A stretch of DNA of 52,322 nucleotides from an uncultured Bacteroidaceae bacterium (GCA_934271655.1 CAKQRW010000019.1:1-52322); one strand, 5' to 3'. Positions 1-8,349 are shown, counted from the stretch's first letter. Translations and numbers: made by a program. Notes: generated from the letters alone by a model not told the origin.

Positions 1-69
1 TGTATATTGGTTAATGCTGTGTAATCACGGATGCCTGTGTGTAAACAGAGGCAAAAGTCTTTATAAGTA

Positions 70-101
70 CAAATGTAAGGAAAATATTGTTTGTGTACAA
101 A
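70..101 (-). promoter_or_regulatory. Bacteroidetes-type promoter reading off the left end
   Basis: On the minus strand a TTTG (101-98) and TACATTTG (77-70) are separated by exactly 20 bases, matching the Bacteroidetes primary sigma consensus TTTG-N19/20-TAnnTTTG. It would drive a leftward gene that lies outside the window, with its start left of about position 60. Confidence 0.7.
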
Positions 102-260
102 TAAAAGAGAAAGAGATGCGAGTGCACCTTTGGTTGGGCTTAAAATTTTAACACGCGCGCACACGCACGTAATTCTTTTTTTTAGCAAAAAAGTGTCAAA
201 GTGTCATTATAAGCAGAATTAGCAACTTTACCATTTTGATATATAATACATTATGTATAA

Positions 261-317
261 TGATACTTCTCGAAAAAATGGCGCAAAAGTATCATAAAAG
301 TGTCATAGAAGTATCAT
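261..317. repeat. 11-bp tandem motif with an inverted copy
   Basis: Three adjacent 11-mers (285-295, 296-306, 307-317) follow the pattern A(A/G)AAGT(A/G)TCAT. The sequence TGATACTTCT at 261-270 is the exact reverse complement of 307-316. A related pair of AAGTGTCA octamers sits at 191-206. The spacing is one helical turn and the region lies 160-220 bases upstream of the leftward promoter, so it may be a protein-binding region; that is inference. Confidence 0.6.
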
Positions 318-494
318 TCAGACTCAGTATTTATCAGAAAATCGGTAAGCAGCCCTGCATTTATACCTTCATTTGCCTCATAAGTTAATACATTTTGCTC
401 CATGATTTTAAGGTATAAGAATTGTGATGGCAGCAACAGAAAGTTATGAGAAAGCCTGGGATTATCCTGAGAACAGACTGTAGTCCTTCAAGGA

Positions 495-604
495 CCAACG
501 CGTGGGCATCGAGTGACCAAGCCGTGGGCATCGAATGACCAAGCCGTGGGCATTGAGTGCCCAAGCCGTGGGCATTGAGTGCCCAAGCCGTGGGCAATGA
601 ATGC
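495..604. repeat. 22-bp tandem array, 5 copies
   Basis: Five contiguous 22-bp units start at 495, 517, 539, 561 and 583. All share the core CGTGGGCAT(C/T/A)GA(G/A)TG, and copies 3 and 4 are identical. A diverged sixth copy begins at 605. There are no spacers between units, so this is not a CRISPR. It lies in the gene-free region beyond the 3' end of the acetylesterase gene. Confidence 0.95.
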
Positions 605-711
605 CCAAATTGAGGGGCATATTTTGGGCATTGCTATCTTGTTCACCAACAGGCATAATCCGATTGGCCTACAAAGAGCCCGGATTATCCGAGCTGAGCA
701 GTTGAAAAAAT

Positions 712-817
712 AGTAGGTGCGGTGTCTCACCGCACAATGGGTTAGGTGTATCTGAGATTTTTAGCCATCAATAGCCTGAATGTTTTTGCTGATGTGCGGT
801 GAGACACCGCACCTACT
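712..817. repeat. Inverted pair of palindromic REP-like elements
   Basis: The 24-base segment 712-735 is an exact reverse complement of 794-817, with 58 bases between. Each arm contains its own hairpin (GTGCGGTG, three-base loop, CACCGCAC) followed by or following the same short tail (AGTAG/CTACT). A self-palindromic unit repeated head to head is the layout of REP/BIME-type intergenic elements and of small non-autonomous transposons. Confidence 0.8.
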
Positions 818-1051
818 TATTGAATACCTGCTTATCATTTCTTGATGATCAGAAGTGTCATCTGTGCCCGTACAGATAGAATAACTTCTCAAGCCAATAT
901 TGTTGGATATAAAAAAGAAAGGTTCTCTGGCTGCCTATGCGGAGCATGTTGGTGTGTGTGCTCCGTTGGGATGGCCAGAGAACCATGTTGTCCTCATGTG
1001 TGTCGCCGTTGTCGTATCAGAAAGTCGGCTTTAGCTGTTCATGTGTCAGCC

Positions 1052-2761
1052 TCACTTCTTCAGAAGCGCGGCAGCCTTGCTGCCATTGGCGCGCAGCCCG
1101 TATGCCACACTTTTTGCGTTGAGGCGTGCGCCTTTGAGAGATGTGTGCGTGTGGTCGTGGTTGAAGTATGCCGCAGCCTTCTTCTGTCCCATCTTGTCGA
1201 GGGCGTTGGCTGTGATGTTGTGCACGTCCACCAGCTCCACACCAGTCTCCTTTGCGACCTTGCGACACCACACTCCATATGTCTCATTGCGCCGCTCGAT
1301 GTATGTCTTTCCTCTTCTCTCGTTGACAGGATAGATGAAGCCGTGTGAGACACCCTTGCCCTCGTGCCATTCGTTGCGTGGCGTGAGTGTGAGCAGTATG
1401 GGAGTGGCGCCTTTCTCTTGTGCGTCGCGTATCATCTTCTTTAGATACCATCCATAGGAGTATATGACCTTGAACATGCCGGAGCTTTCCATCCTGAAGA
1501 CCTTGCTTGAGTCTTGCGCTGTGGCTATGACGCCGCGCTCCTTGCCGTCCTTGATGCCACCTATGTCGTTGTGGCCAAACTGTATGAGCACAAAGTCGCC
1601 TGGCTCAAGAGAGTTGTACACTTCCTCCCATCTTCCCTCGTCCACATAGGTGCGTGTGCTGCGTCCGGCTTTGGCTTGGTTCTGGAACACGCACTTGGTC
1701 GAGTCGAATACTGTGTAGCCCTGGCTTCCCCATCCCCACATGCCGTTGGGGTCTTTGTCCTCGTTCTTGCCTGTGGAGTCTCCGCACAGGAACACCATAG
1801 GCTTGCCTTTCTTGCGCTTCTGGTCGCAGCGTGTGGGGTAGACCTTGTTGTTGAGGCACGACTTGAGTCCCGCCAGCTGGGGGTCAGCGCTGGCCAGCAG
1901 GCCTTCTGCTGCGCTGCGGGCGTTCATCATGGCTCCGTAGGCCGATGAGTGTATCTTGTCGAGGTAGAAATGGTAGTCGGTCTTCCATGGTCCGTACTTC
2001 TCCAGTTTTGTGGCTGATATGTCGCCAAGGTCAATGACAGGCGTGCCTGTCTCTTTGGCGATGGCAAGGATGGCAGGTGTGAAGTCGCTCAGTTTGCGCT
2101 GTATGCGCTTGGGGTTGTCAGTTTCGTAGGCGTTGCGCGGTGTGAGTGTGAAGAGCACGGGCGTAGCGCCCTTGGCGCGCACTTCTCTGATGAAGCGCCG
2201 TGTGTAGCCTCCGAATGTGTAGACGGTCTCTTGCTTCCTGGTCACTTTGTTGAATATGCTTATAGAGTCGTCTCTCACTTCAAGACGGCCGTCGGGGCGA
2301 TAGCTGGCGCGAGCTCTGATGGAGTCGATGGGGCCGTTGTCGTTGTGGCCGAGTTCCAGGAACACATAGTCGCCTCTCCTCACTTCGGCAAGCACTGGCT
2401 GCCAGAAGCCTGTGTAGAACGTGCGTGGCGATGTGCCGCCCAGGGCGTGGTTCTCCACGGTTATCTTCTTCTCGTCAAAGAATTCGTTTGCGTAGTATCC
2501 CCATCCCCATTGGCCGTTGCTGCCATTGCCGAGTGTGCCTGTGCGCATGGTGCTGTTGCCTATGAGGAACAGCACGGGATTGTTGCCGATGCGGCTGCTG
2601 CCTGGCACGGGGCGAGCTTGCTTGAGAATGTCGAGTGAGTCGGCCGTCAGGTCGCGCACTCCATTGATGTCTACCCAGATATCATGCTGGGCTACTGCGG
2701 TCTGCACGCTGGCTGTGAGGCATGCGGCAGCTGTGAGTAGAGTCGTTAGTAATTGTTTCAT
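1052..2761 (-). CDS. Tandem SGNH-hydrolase, rhamnogalacturonan acetylesterase-like (CE12), secreted
   Basis: The 569-residue protein has a signal peptide (about residues 1-24, ending AVAQ) and two consecutive SGNH/GDSL esterase domains. Domain 1 (about 60-290) shows GNSTM with Ser near 70, GHND, and DKIH near its end. Domain 2 (about 320-555) shows GDSTG, GHND and DHTH. Each therefore keeps the Ser, Asn and Asp-His catalytic blocks, although domain 1 has GNS in place of the usual GDS. Family knowledge: CE12 enzymes remove acetyl groups from rhamnogalacturonan in pectin, usually as single-domain proteins of about 250 residues, so this is a natural two-domain fusion. It lies last in a leftward run with the Nudix gene 71 bases upstream. 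The PL10 lyase at 31 kb would act on the same substrate class. Confidence 0.85.
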   Translation of the reverse strand: MKQLLTTLLTAAACLTASVQTAVAQHDIWVDINGVRDLTADSLDILKQARPVPGSSRIGNNPVLFLIGNSTMRTGTLGNGSNGQWGWGYYANEFFDEKKITVENHALGGTSPRTFYTGFWQPVLAEVRRGDYVFLELGHNDNGPIDSIRARASYRPDGRLEVRDDSISIFNKVTRKQETVYTFGGYTRRFIREVRAKGATPVLFTLTPRNAYETDNPKRIQRKLSDFTPAILAIAKETGTPVIDLGDISATKLEKYGPWKTDYHFYLDKIHSSAYGAMMNARSAAEGLLASADPQLAGLKSCLNNKVYPTRCDQKRKKGKPMVFLCGDSTGKNEDKDPNGMWGWGSQGYTVFDSTKCVFQNQAKAGRSTRTYVDEGRWEEVYNSLEPGDFVLIQFGHNDIGGIKDGKERGVIATAQDSSKVFRMESSGMFKVIYSYGWYLKKMIRDAQEKGATPILLTLTPRNEWHEGKGVSHGFIYPVNERRGKTYIERRNETYGVWCRKVAKETGVELVDVHNITANALDKMGQKKAAAYFNHDHTHTSLKGARLNAKSVAYGLRANGSKAAALLKK

Positions 2762-2832
2762 TAGTAGTAAGTTTGTTGGTTTGCTTGTTGCACCTATACT
2801 TCAGTCATATGGTTGTGTCGGTAGACAGCGTG

Positions 2833-3360
2833 TCACTTGTCGCCTGGCTCTTCTGGCAGGTGGAGCAGGTTCACTCTCTTCAGCTCTCTCTCGAAGTTGG
2901 GCGTGAAGATGCCCTTGCCGATGGCTTCCTTTATCTCATCTGTAGTCCAGAAGCGTCCGCCGTCGAGCTCGTCAGACGGCTTCACCTCGCCATCGTACAC
3001 AGTCTTGTGCACGAAGACCAGCTCTCGTTCGCGCTCGCTCTCAAACACGTAGTGCGTTATTCTCTCTGGCGTGAATTCCGTAATGCCGAGTTCCTCGCGC
3101 ACTTCTCGCCGCAGGGCGTCTTCCACACACTCGCCCAGGTCCACGTGTCCTCCTACGGAGGTGTCCCATTTGCCTGGCTGTATGTCTTTCCACATGGGGC
3201 GCAGCTGCAGGTACAGTTCGCCCTTGGAGTTGAACACGTGCAGGTGCACCACGGGGTGGAGCAGCTTGGAGCCGTTGTGGCATTCGCCGCGTGTGGCTGC
3301 TCCTGTTATGTTGCCTTCCTCATCTACGATGGGGAACATCTCTTCGCTGTTGTCTCTCAT
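2833..3360 (-). CDS. Nudix hydrolase (IPP isomerase-like/YfcD subgroup)
   Basis: The protein has 175 residues with a complete Nudix box, G-x5-E-x7-REVREELGI, at about residues 90-112, which binds the divalent metal for cleavage of a nucleoside-diphosphate-linked substrate. The N-terminal pattern (MFPIVDEEGNITG, then LHPVVHLHVFNSKGELYLQLR and WDTSVGGHV) resembles the YfcD/isopentenyl-diphosphate-isomerase-like branch rather than MutT. The substrate cannot be told from sequence. It sits between queA (76 bases upstream) and the acetylesterase gene on the same strand, and is probably a housekeeping passenger in the birA-queA transcript. Confidence 0.85.
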   Translation of the reverse strand: MRDNSEEMFPIVDEEGNITGAATRGECHNGSKLLHPVVHLHVFNSKGELYLQLRPMWKDIQPGKWDTSVGGHVDLGECVEDALRREVREELGITEFTPERITHYVFESERERELVFVHKTVYDGEVKPSDELDGGRFWTTDEIKEAIGKGIFTPNFERELKRVNLLHLPEEPGDK

Positions 3361-3436
3361 GAAAATTGTCCTGATGTCTTATGGTGATGAAAAGTGGAAA
3401 AGTGGGGGTGCCGGCGGTATCGTGAGTGCGCTCCCT

Positions 3437-4681
3437 CTATGGCATGAGCAGTGATGAGTCGCCGTAGCTGAGAAAGCGGAAGCCGTGCGAGAGGGCGTAG
3501 TCGTACACCTTGTGCCAGTCGCCGTGCAGGAAAGCCGACACGAGCAGCAGCAGGGTGGACTTGGGCTGGTGGAAGTTGGTCACCATGCGCTTCACGATGT
3601 GGTACTCATACCCTGGAGCTATGATGATCTGTGTCGAAGAGTGGAGCACGTCCATCTGGTGCTTGTCCAGATAGGCGAGCAGGGCTGTCATGGACTCCTC
3701 CACGGTCAGCTTGGCGGCCTCTGTGGCGTATGAGTATGGGAACCATTGGGGCACGTGCAGGTCGTCCTCGCCCTTGCTTGCCAGCACTCCCATGTAGTAG
3801 AGGCTCTCCAGTGTGCGCACGCTTGTGGTGCCCACGGCTGTGGCTTCGCATCCGTGTGCCAGCAGCTTCTCGATGGTCTGCCGTCTCACGGCGATGTGTT
3901 CCGTGTGCATGTCGTGCCCTCCTATCTCCTCGCTTTTCACAGGCTTGAAGGTGCCGGCTCCCACGTGCAGCGTGAGTTCCTCACGGTCGATGCCAGCGGC
4001 GTCGATGGCTTCGAGCACGCGTGGCGTGAAGTGCAGTCCTGCTGTTGGTGCCGCCACTGAGCCTTTCACCTTTGAGTATACGGTCTGGTATGTGCGCTTG
4101 TCGCTCTCTTCTGTCTTGCGGTTGAGATAGGGCGGGATGGGCAGCTCGCCTATGGCGTCGAGCACTTCGGCCCATGTGTAGTCGCCGTTCCAGGTGAACT
4201 CGATGACGTGCGATGTGCCATGCAGGCCTTTGCGCTCACACGCCAGTGTGATGCTTTCTCCATTGACTGTGCTGATGTCGCGGAAGAGCTTGCCTGTCTT
4301 CCATTTCTTCAGGTTGCCTACAAGGCAGTACCACTCCACCTTGTTCTTCTGCGAGAAGTTGAGCTGGTAGTCGGCTGGAGCGCATGGCTCCAGGCAGAAC
4401 ACCTCTATCAGCGCGCCCTGGCGTCCCTGCAGGCCTCCGTCATCTGATGTGGCTTTGCGGAAGTGCAGTCGTGCCTGTATCACTTTGGTGTTGTTGAACA
4501 CCATCAGTCCGCCTGCCGGCAGGTAGTTGGGCAGCGAGGTGAACACGTCTTCCGACACCTCGCCATGATTGTATATCAACAGTTTGCTCGAGTCGCGCTC
4601 AGGCAGCGGAAACTTCGCTATGCGCTCGTCGGGCAGGTCGTAGTCGTAGTCGGCTATGTGTATGCTTTTTGGATCTGACAT
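3437..4681 (-). CDS. queA: S-adenosylmethionine:tRNA ribosyltransferase-isomerase QueA
   Basis: QueA transfers and isomerises the ribosyl group of SAM onto 7-aminomethyl-7-deazaguanine in tRNA, the step before queuosine. I chose the ATG at 4681 (MSDPKSIHIADYDYDLP) because the family's opening block, YDLPDERIAKFPLPERDSSKLL, follows at once; an in-frame ATG 11 codons upstream adds residues unlike the family. Diagnostic blocks are VAAPTAGLHFT, LHVGAGTFKPV, GTTSVRTLES and TNFHQPKSTLL. At 414 residues it is longer than the roughly 350 of proteobacterial QueA; extra sequence lies around residues 95-140. It is followed by the Nudix gene after 76 bases. Confidence 0.95.
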   Translation of the reverse strand: MSDPKSIHIADYDYDLPDERIAKFPLPERDSSKLLIYNHGEVSEDVFTSLPNYLPAGGLMVFNNTKVIQARLHFRKATSDDGGLQGRQGALIEVFCLEPCAPADYQLNFSQKNKVEWYCLVGNLKKWKTGKLFRDISTVNGESITLACERKGLHGTSHVIEFTWNGDYTWAEVLDAIGELPIPPYLNRKTEESDKRTYQTVYSKVKGSVAAPTAGLHFTPRVLEAIDAAGIDREELTLHVGAGTFKPVKSEEIGGHDMHTEHIAVRRQTIEKLLAHGCEATAVGTTSVRTLESLYYMGVLASKGEDDLHVPQWFPYSYATEAAKLTVEESMTALLAYLDKHQMDVLHSSTQIIIAPGYEYHIVKRMVTNFHQPKSTLLLLVSAFLHGDWHKVYDYALSHGFRFLSYGDSSLLMP

Positions 4682-4819
4682 GATGATTGTGTGTGTTAAT
4701 GCTGTTTGCTGCAATGTAGTGTGGATGCTGGGCTATAGTTCCCTGTGCATCATGGTGGAATTGGCGAGGCCTGCCGCATGGCTCGGCCCTGTCTGGCTCA
4801 TAGTTGGCGTGTGCGGCCT

Positions 4820-5599
4820 TCATTGCGCTTGTGGCAGGATGAATCGCACATCCTTGAACTCATACCTCACAGTTGCTCCTCCTTCGAAGCGGAGCAGCAG
4901 GTGGCCTGTGGGCTCTATGCCGGCTATCTCTGCCATGAACTCGCCTCTCGCGTCTGCAAACTTGTGCAGCCCTTTCCTGCGGTAGAGAAATCTCATGTAG
5001 GCAGAGCGCACTTCCTCCTCGCGTCCCTCCTGCAGCATGCTGTAGCATTGCTGGAAACGCGAGATGATGTCTGAGAGGATGGCCTCGCGGTCGTGCTCTT
5101 GTCCGGTAAGCAACTTTAGCGACGTAGGGTTGGGCGCGTCGCTTCTGAATGTCGTCTGGTTGATGTTGACGCCCACGCCTATGATGCAGTTGGATATGTT
5201 CTTCCCTCTCAGGTCACACTCGATGAGGGTGCCGCTGATTTTGCTGTCGCCCACATAGATGTCGTTGGGCCATTTCACCTCCACACCGTCCACATGTTCC
5301 GAGAGAGCCTGCTGTATGGCTACGGCCATGCTCTGTGAGAGCAGAAACTGATGGACAGGCTGGATGAAGGACGGATGGCACAGCAGAGAGAAGATGATGT
5401 TCTTTCCTCGCTCCGTCTCCCAAGAGTTGCCTTTCTGCCCGCGGCCGCATGTCTGGTCGTCGGCAACAACCAGTGTGAATCCTGGCAGTGCGGCCCCGGC
5501 CGACACCACGTTGCCCGACGATTCGTCAGCGAGCATCTCGCGGACGAAGAGGTTGGTGGAGTCTACAGTGGGCAGGTTGATGCGTGATATGCTTTCCAT
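4820..5599 (-). CDS. birA: Biotin--[acetyl-CoA-carboxylase] ligase BirA
   Basis: The 259-residue protein attaches biotin to carboxylase carrier proteins through biotinyl-AMP. The motifs are the glycine-rich loop CGRGQKGNSW and the core KWPNDIYVGDSKISGTLIE, followed by GVGVNIN. It starts directly with the catalytic domain (TVDSTN) and has no N-terminal helix-turn-helix, so unlike the E. coli enzyme it should not repress transcription. A good promoter lies just upstream at 5616-5645, making it the likely first gene of the run birA-queA-Nudix-esterase. Confidence 0.95.
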   Translation of the reverse strand: MESISRINLPTVDSTNLFVREMLADESSGNVVSAGAALPGFTLVVADDQTCGRGQKGNSWETERGKNIIFSLLCHPSFIQPVHQFLLSQSMAVAIQQALSEHVDGVEVKWPNDIYVGDSKISGTLIECDLRGKNISNCIIGVGVNINQTTFRSDAPNPTSLKLLTGQEHDREAILSDIISRFQQCYSMLQEGREEEVRSAYMRFLYRRKGLHKFADARGEFMAEIAGIEPTGHLLLRFEGGATVRYEFKDVRFILPQAQ

Positions 5600-5615
5600 A
5601 CATTACATTTTTGTG

Positions 5616-5645
5616 CAAAGTTACTATAAAATAAGGTGAATGAAA
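5616..5645 (-). promoter_or_regulatory. Promoter of the birA run
   Basis: The minus strand carries TAACTTTG (5623-5616), a full TAnnTTTG box, with TTTC (5645-5642) 18 bases upstream as a weaker -33 element. The birA start codon is 17 bases downstream. Confidence 0.6.
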
Positions 5646-5718
5646 CATATATTTGGCTCTTTTGTGACGACAAGTGTAAAAAAAAGAAATACAGATAGCG
5701 TTTTTCATTTCTATTTTG

Positions 5719-5726
5719 TAAATTTG
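5719..5726 (+). promoter_or_regulatory. Probable -7 box for the histidine kinase gene
   Basis: TAAATTTG matches the Bacteroidetes -7 consensus and lies 66 bases before the start codon. No clear TTTG sits at the expected -33 position, so confidence is modest. Confidence 0.4.
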
Positions 5727-5792
5727 TGGGCATATAGGAATAATATAGGGATTTTTAATTGTTTGCTAAGGCAACACTATAAAATATAATCT

Positions 5793-7685
5793 ATGCGTGC
5801 AGTATATATGATATTGTTTGCGTGCATGCTCGCTCTCCCGATAGTGGCGCAGAACAATAAATTCAAGATGTCGGAAGACACCAAGAAGGCTCTGGGGCAG
5901 CTGGACATGGCTGTGGATGAGAAATCGGAATATCAAGAGAAGCTCAGCGCGCGGATAGACAGCGTTGACAATATGCTCGATGTCTGTCCAAAGGAAGAAT
6001 ATGTGGACAACTGCAAGAGGCTCTACGAGCTGAGCTTTCACTCCAACGGACGCGTGTGCCTGAAAGCTTTGCAGGACATCCTGCTGTCGCCTGAGGCCAT
6101 ACGAGACAAGGACCTGCGTGTCGGCGCTCTGCTGCGCATGGCCAGCGTGTACAGTGTCATGGGACTCTATGACACGGTCGGCAGCATGCTCAAGTCCATT
6201 AAGCCGTCTGACATATCGCAGGTCAACAAGCATATATATTTCCACACCCTCTACAACAACCATGTCAGGACATCGCAGTATGCCGCCAATATAACAGCCT
6301 TGCCAGACTACAGGGCCGACTCTGTGAGACTTGTGCTGCTCGACAGCCTCATCCGCTATCAGACCAATCCTGTCAGCCTCGCTGCCTATGAGGGGGAGAA
6401 GGCTGTGTTGCTCGGTCACCCAGACAAGGCCTTGCGGATAATGCGCCCATACCAGGGCAAGTCTTCCGGACTCATCAAGCTGCGCCTGGGATATGCCATT
6501 GCCAAGGCCATGCAGAACAAAGGCAATGTGGACAGACAGATATATTATCTGGCAAAGGTGTCGATACAGGACATACAGGAAGGCAGGACTGACTATAAGG
6601 CCATGCCCGAACTGGTGCAGGCTCTGTATGAGGTGGGCGAGATAGACCGGGCATACAGGTATCTGGTGTGCATGCTTGAGGATGCCAACATCTTCCCGTC
6701 GCGCTTGCTGGAGATGGAGGTGGCACACCATTTCCCGCTCGTGCACAAGAAGTATGCCGTGCATGAGGCCTACATGCACAATGTGGCAGACATGAGGGAA
6801 CGCTCGATGCTCATCACATATGTCATACTGGGTCTGGCCATAGTGGTGGCTTTCTACATGGGATGGCGCTACACCAACATAAAGGTGCAGAAGAGGCGTG
6901 CTGACCGCCTGCAGAAGGCTCTTGAGCAGGCTAATATAGCCGAGAGGGTGAAGCAGGTGTTCGTGCAGAACATGAGACACGAGATACGCACGCCGCTCAA
7001 TGCCATCATCGGTTTTGCCCAACTGATGATTGCCGACCTGCCGCAGGAGGAGAGGGAACTGTACTACAGTTACATACAGGAGAGCAACGACAAGCTGCTT
7101 GCCACGCTCGACGACATCATTGATGTGAGCAACATGGAGACTGGTGTCTTCAATCTCAAGTATGAGGAGGTGAACATTGACACGCTCTGCAAGGAGGAGA
7201 TGAAGGCCGTGCAGGACACGCTCAACTATGGAGTGGCGCTCAACTACAGGCCTGCAGAGAATGGCATGACTATCAACACTGATGCCAAGCGACTGCGACA
7301 GGTGCTGAACCATCTGCTGTCCAACGCCATCAAGAACACGACCAAGGGAGATGTCACGCTGAGCGTGAAGCGCATGCCGACTACAGGCCGTATGCAGTTT
7401 GTCGTGACAGACACGGGTGTGGGTATACCGCCGGAGAAGACTTCTCTCATATTCGAGAACTTCGAGAAGGTGGACTGCTACAGCCCCGGACTGGGACTCG
7501 GACTCTACATCTGCACACTGATAGCCAACGTGCTCTCAGGCAAGATATATCTCGACTCCACCTACACGGGCGGAGCGCGATTCGTCTACGAGATTCCTAA
7601 TGGCATCGTAGACCAGAAGAAGGTGGACGACTCGCAGGAACGCAGACTCTCTGTAGATGCCGACATCAAAAGCAGGAAGGCATGA
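5793..7685 (+). CDS. Membrane sensor histidine kinase, orphan
   Basis: The 630-residue kinase begins with a signal-like segment (about 1-20, ending PIVAQ). A long helical extracytoplasmic region follows (about 40-330, tetratricopeptide-like by its alternating helices, inferred), then a single membrane helix at about 338-358. The HisKA domain has RHEIRTPLNAIIGFAQLM with the phosphoacceptor His near 395. The ATPase domain has NHLLSNAIKN near 505, DTGVGIP near 540 and GLGLGLYIC. No receiver or DNA-binding domain is attached and no response regulator is adjacent, so it is an orphan kinase whose signal is unknown. Its TGA overlaps the ATG of the next gene (ATGA), implying translational coupling. 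Confidence 0.9.
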   Translation: MRAVYMILFACMLALPIVAQNNKFKMSEDTKKALGQLDMAVDEKSEYQEKLSARIDSVDNMLDVCPKEEYVDNCKRLYELSFHSNGRVCLKALQDILLSPEAIRDKDLRVGALLRMASVYSVMGLYDTVGSMLKSIKPSDISQVNKHIYFHTLYNNHVRTSQYAANITALPDYRADSVRLVLLDSLIRYQTNPVSLAAYEGEKAVLLGHPDKALRIMRPYQGKSSGLIKLRLGYAIAKAMQNKGNVDRQIYYLAKVSIQDIQEGRTDYKAMPELVQALYEVGEIDRAYRYLVCMLEDANIFPSRLLEMEVAHHFPLVHKKYAVHEAYMHNVADMRERSMLITYVILGLAIVVAFYMGWRYTNIKVQKRRADRLQKALEQANIAERVKQVFVQNMRHEIRTPLNAIIGFAQLMIADLPQEERELYYSYIQESNDKLLATLDDIIDVSNMETGVFNLKYEEVNIDTLCKEEMKAVQDTLNYGVALNYRPAENGMTINTDAKRLRQVLNHLLSNAIKNTTKGDVTLSVKRMPTTGRMQFVVTDTGVGIPPEKTSLIFENFEKVDCYSPGLGLGLYICTLIANVLSGKIYLDSTYTGGARFVYEIPNGIVDQKKVDDSQERRLSVDADIKSRKA

Positions 7686-8122
7686 ACTGGAGACGCAAGA
7701 TGCACCTGATGTACACAGCTCTGCCAAGGGCTCTGCATCGCCATGGCTTCGGCATACAGTCGCCATGGGCTTATGAGCTGATACGTGATGTGCTGTATGA
7801 GCAGCTGCACTACTACGCCTATGAGGAGCGCAATCTGCGCACACCGCTGCAGCGTCAGCTCTTCCGCATAGAGAACCACTTCCGCCTGCATCCGATGGTG
7901 GTCATAGACCAGACAGGGCAGGAGGCTGTTGACATGTATGAACAAACAGCGGAGCATGCCACTCCCGACACCGTGGCGGTGGTGGAGCATGCCGATGGGC
8001 GCAATGCGCGGCTGTGGCAGCTCGCCGTGGATGATCCTCGTGCTATCATCACGTTCGACATGGGAAAGCGTGGACTTATAGTGTTCGACACGGCGAGAGT
8101 CAAGCAGAACTACCTTCTGTAG
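7682..8122 (+). CDS. Shrunken class I methyltransferase-like protein of unknown function
   Basis: The 146-residue product resembles the two ends of a Bacteroidetes family annotated as class I SAM-dependent methyltransferases (about 230-260 residues). The start matches the family's conserved HRxGFGxHSPxxYxLI block (here HRHGFGIQSPWAYELI) and LFRIENHF, and the end matches its TFDxxxxGxVFFxxxxxKQNY tail (here TFDMGKRGLIVFDTARVKQNYLL). The SAM-binding Rossmann core with its glycine motif, normally between, is missing. This comparison is from memory. It starts inside the stop codon of the kinase, so the two are translated together. It is probably not an active methyltransferase. Confidence 0.55.
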   Translation: MNWRRKMHLMYTALPRALHRHGFGIQSPWAYELIRDVLYEQLHYYAYEERNLRTPLQRQLFRIENHFRLHPMVVIDQTGQEAVDMYEQTAEHATPDTVAVVEHADGRNARLWQLAVDDPRAIITFDMGKRGLIVFDTARVKQNYLL

Positions 8123-8287
8123 AGGCTGGAAGGGATGGATGGCTGCATTGGGGAGGATTGTGGTTTAACATGAGGATGTGACCAGCCCCGACCTACTCTG
8201 TCATGACGCATCAGCTGCGACAAGCATGTGCGCAATATGAAAAATTCAAAATAAAACCCAAACTGGACGTAAATCAGTACAGAAATA

Positions 8288-8319
8288 TTTGGAAGATAAA
8301 GAATAAACTTGTATTTTTG
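8288..8319 (+). promoter_or_regulatory. Promoter for the DUF2795 gene
   Basis: TTTG (8288-8291), a 20-base spacer and TATTTTTG (8312-8319) fit the Bacteroidetes consensus exactly. The box lies inside the longest open frame, which shows that translation starts downstream at 8350 rather than at 8203. Confidence 0.75.
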
Positions 8320-8349
8320 CGCCCAAAATCAAAATTAAGTACAAAAGCT

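Larger units (their letters stand above)
1..1051. other. Gene-free 1-kb region with several repeat structures
   Basis: I see no convincing gene here. The open frames over 385-730 exist only because a 22-bp repeat, not a multiple of three, reads open in several frames, and the frames from 842 on run antisense to the acetylesterase. The stretch holds a leftward promoter near 70-101, 11-bp repeats at 285-317, a 22-bp tandem array at 495-604 and a large inverted pair of palindromes at 712-817. Confidence 0.7.

Noticed and set aside
495..604. CRISPR array from regularly spaced repeats
   Set aside because: The repeats are contiguous with no unique spacers, and no cas genes are nearby. The same applies to 14638-14791, 17317-17512, 19552-19675 and 52181-52322.
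385..730. Small proteins with repeated residues encoded across the 22-bp array
   Set aside because: Because 22 is not a multiple of three, an array without stops is open in several frames. The three overlapping frames are a product of the repeat, with no start signals. The same holds for 14268-14897.
842..1348. Rightward open frames at the left end
   Set aside because: They run antisense to the well-supported acetylesterase, have no family resemblance and mirror its codon bias.
5766..7313. 515-codon leftward frame opposite the histidine kinase
   Set aside because: It is an antisense shadow of a gene whose kinase motifs are intact. The peptide is His-, Val- and Leu-rich without recognisable domains.
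8203..8349. Longer start for the DUF2795 protein
   Set aside because: A consensus promoter lies inside the extension and the extra residues do not fit the family.
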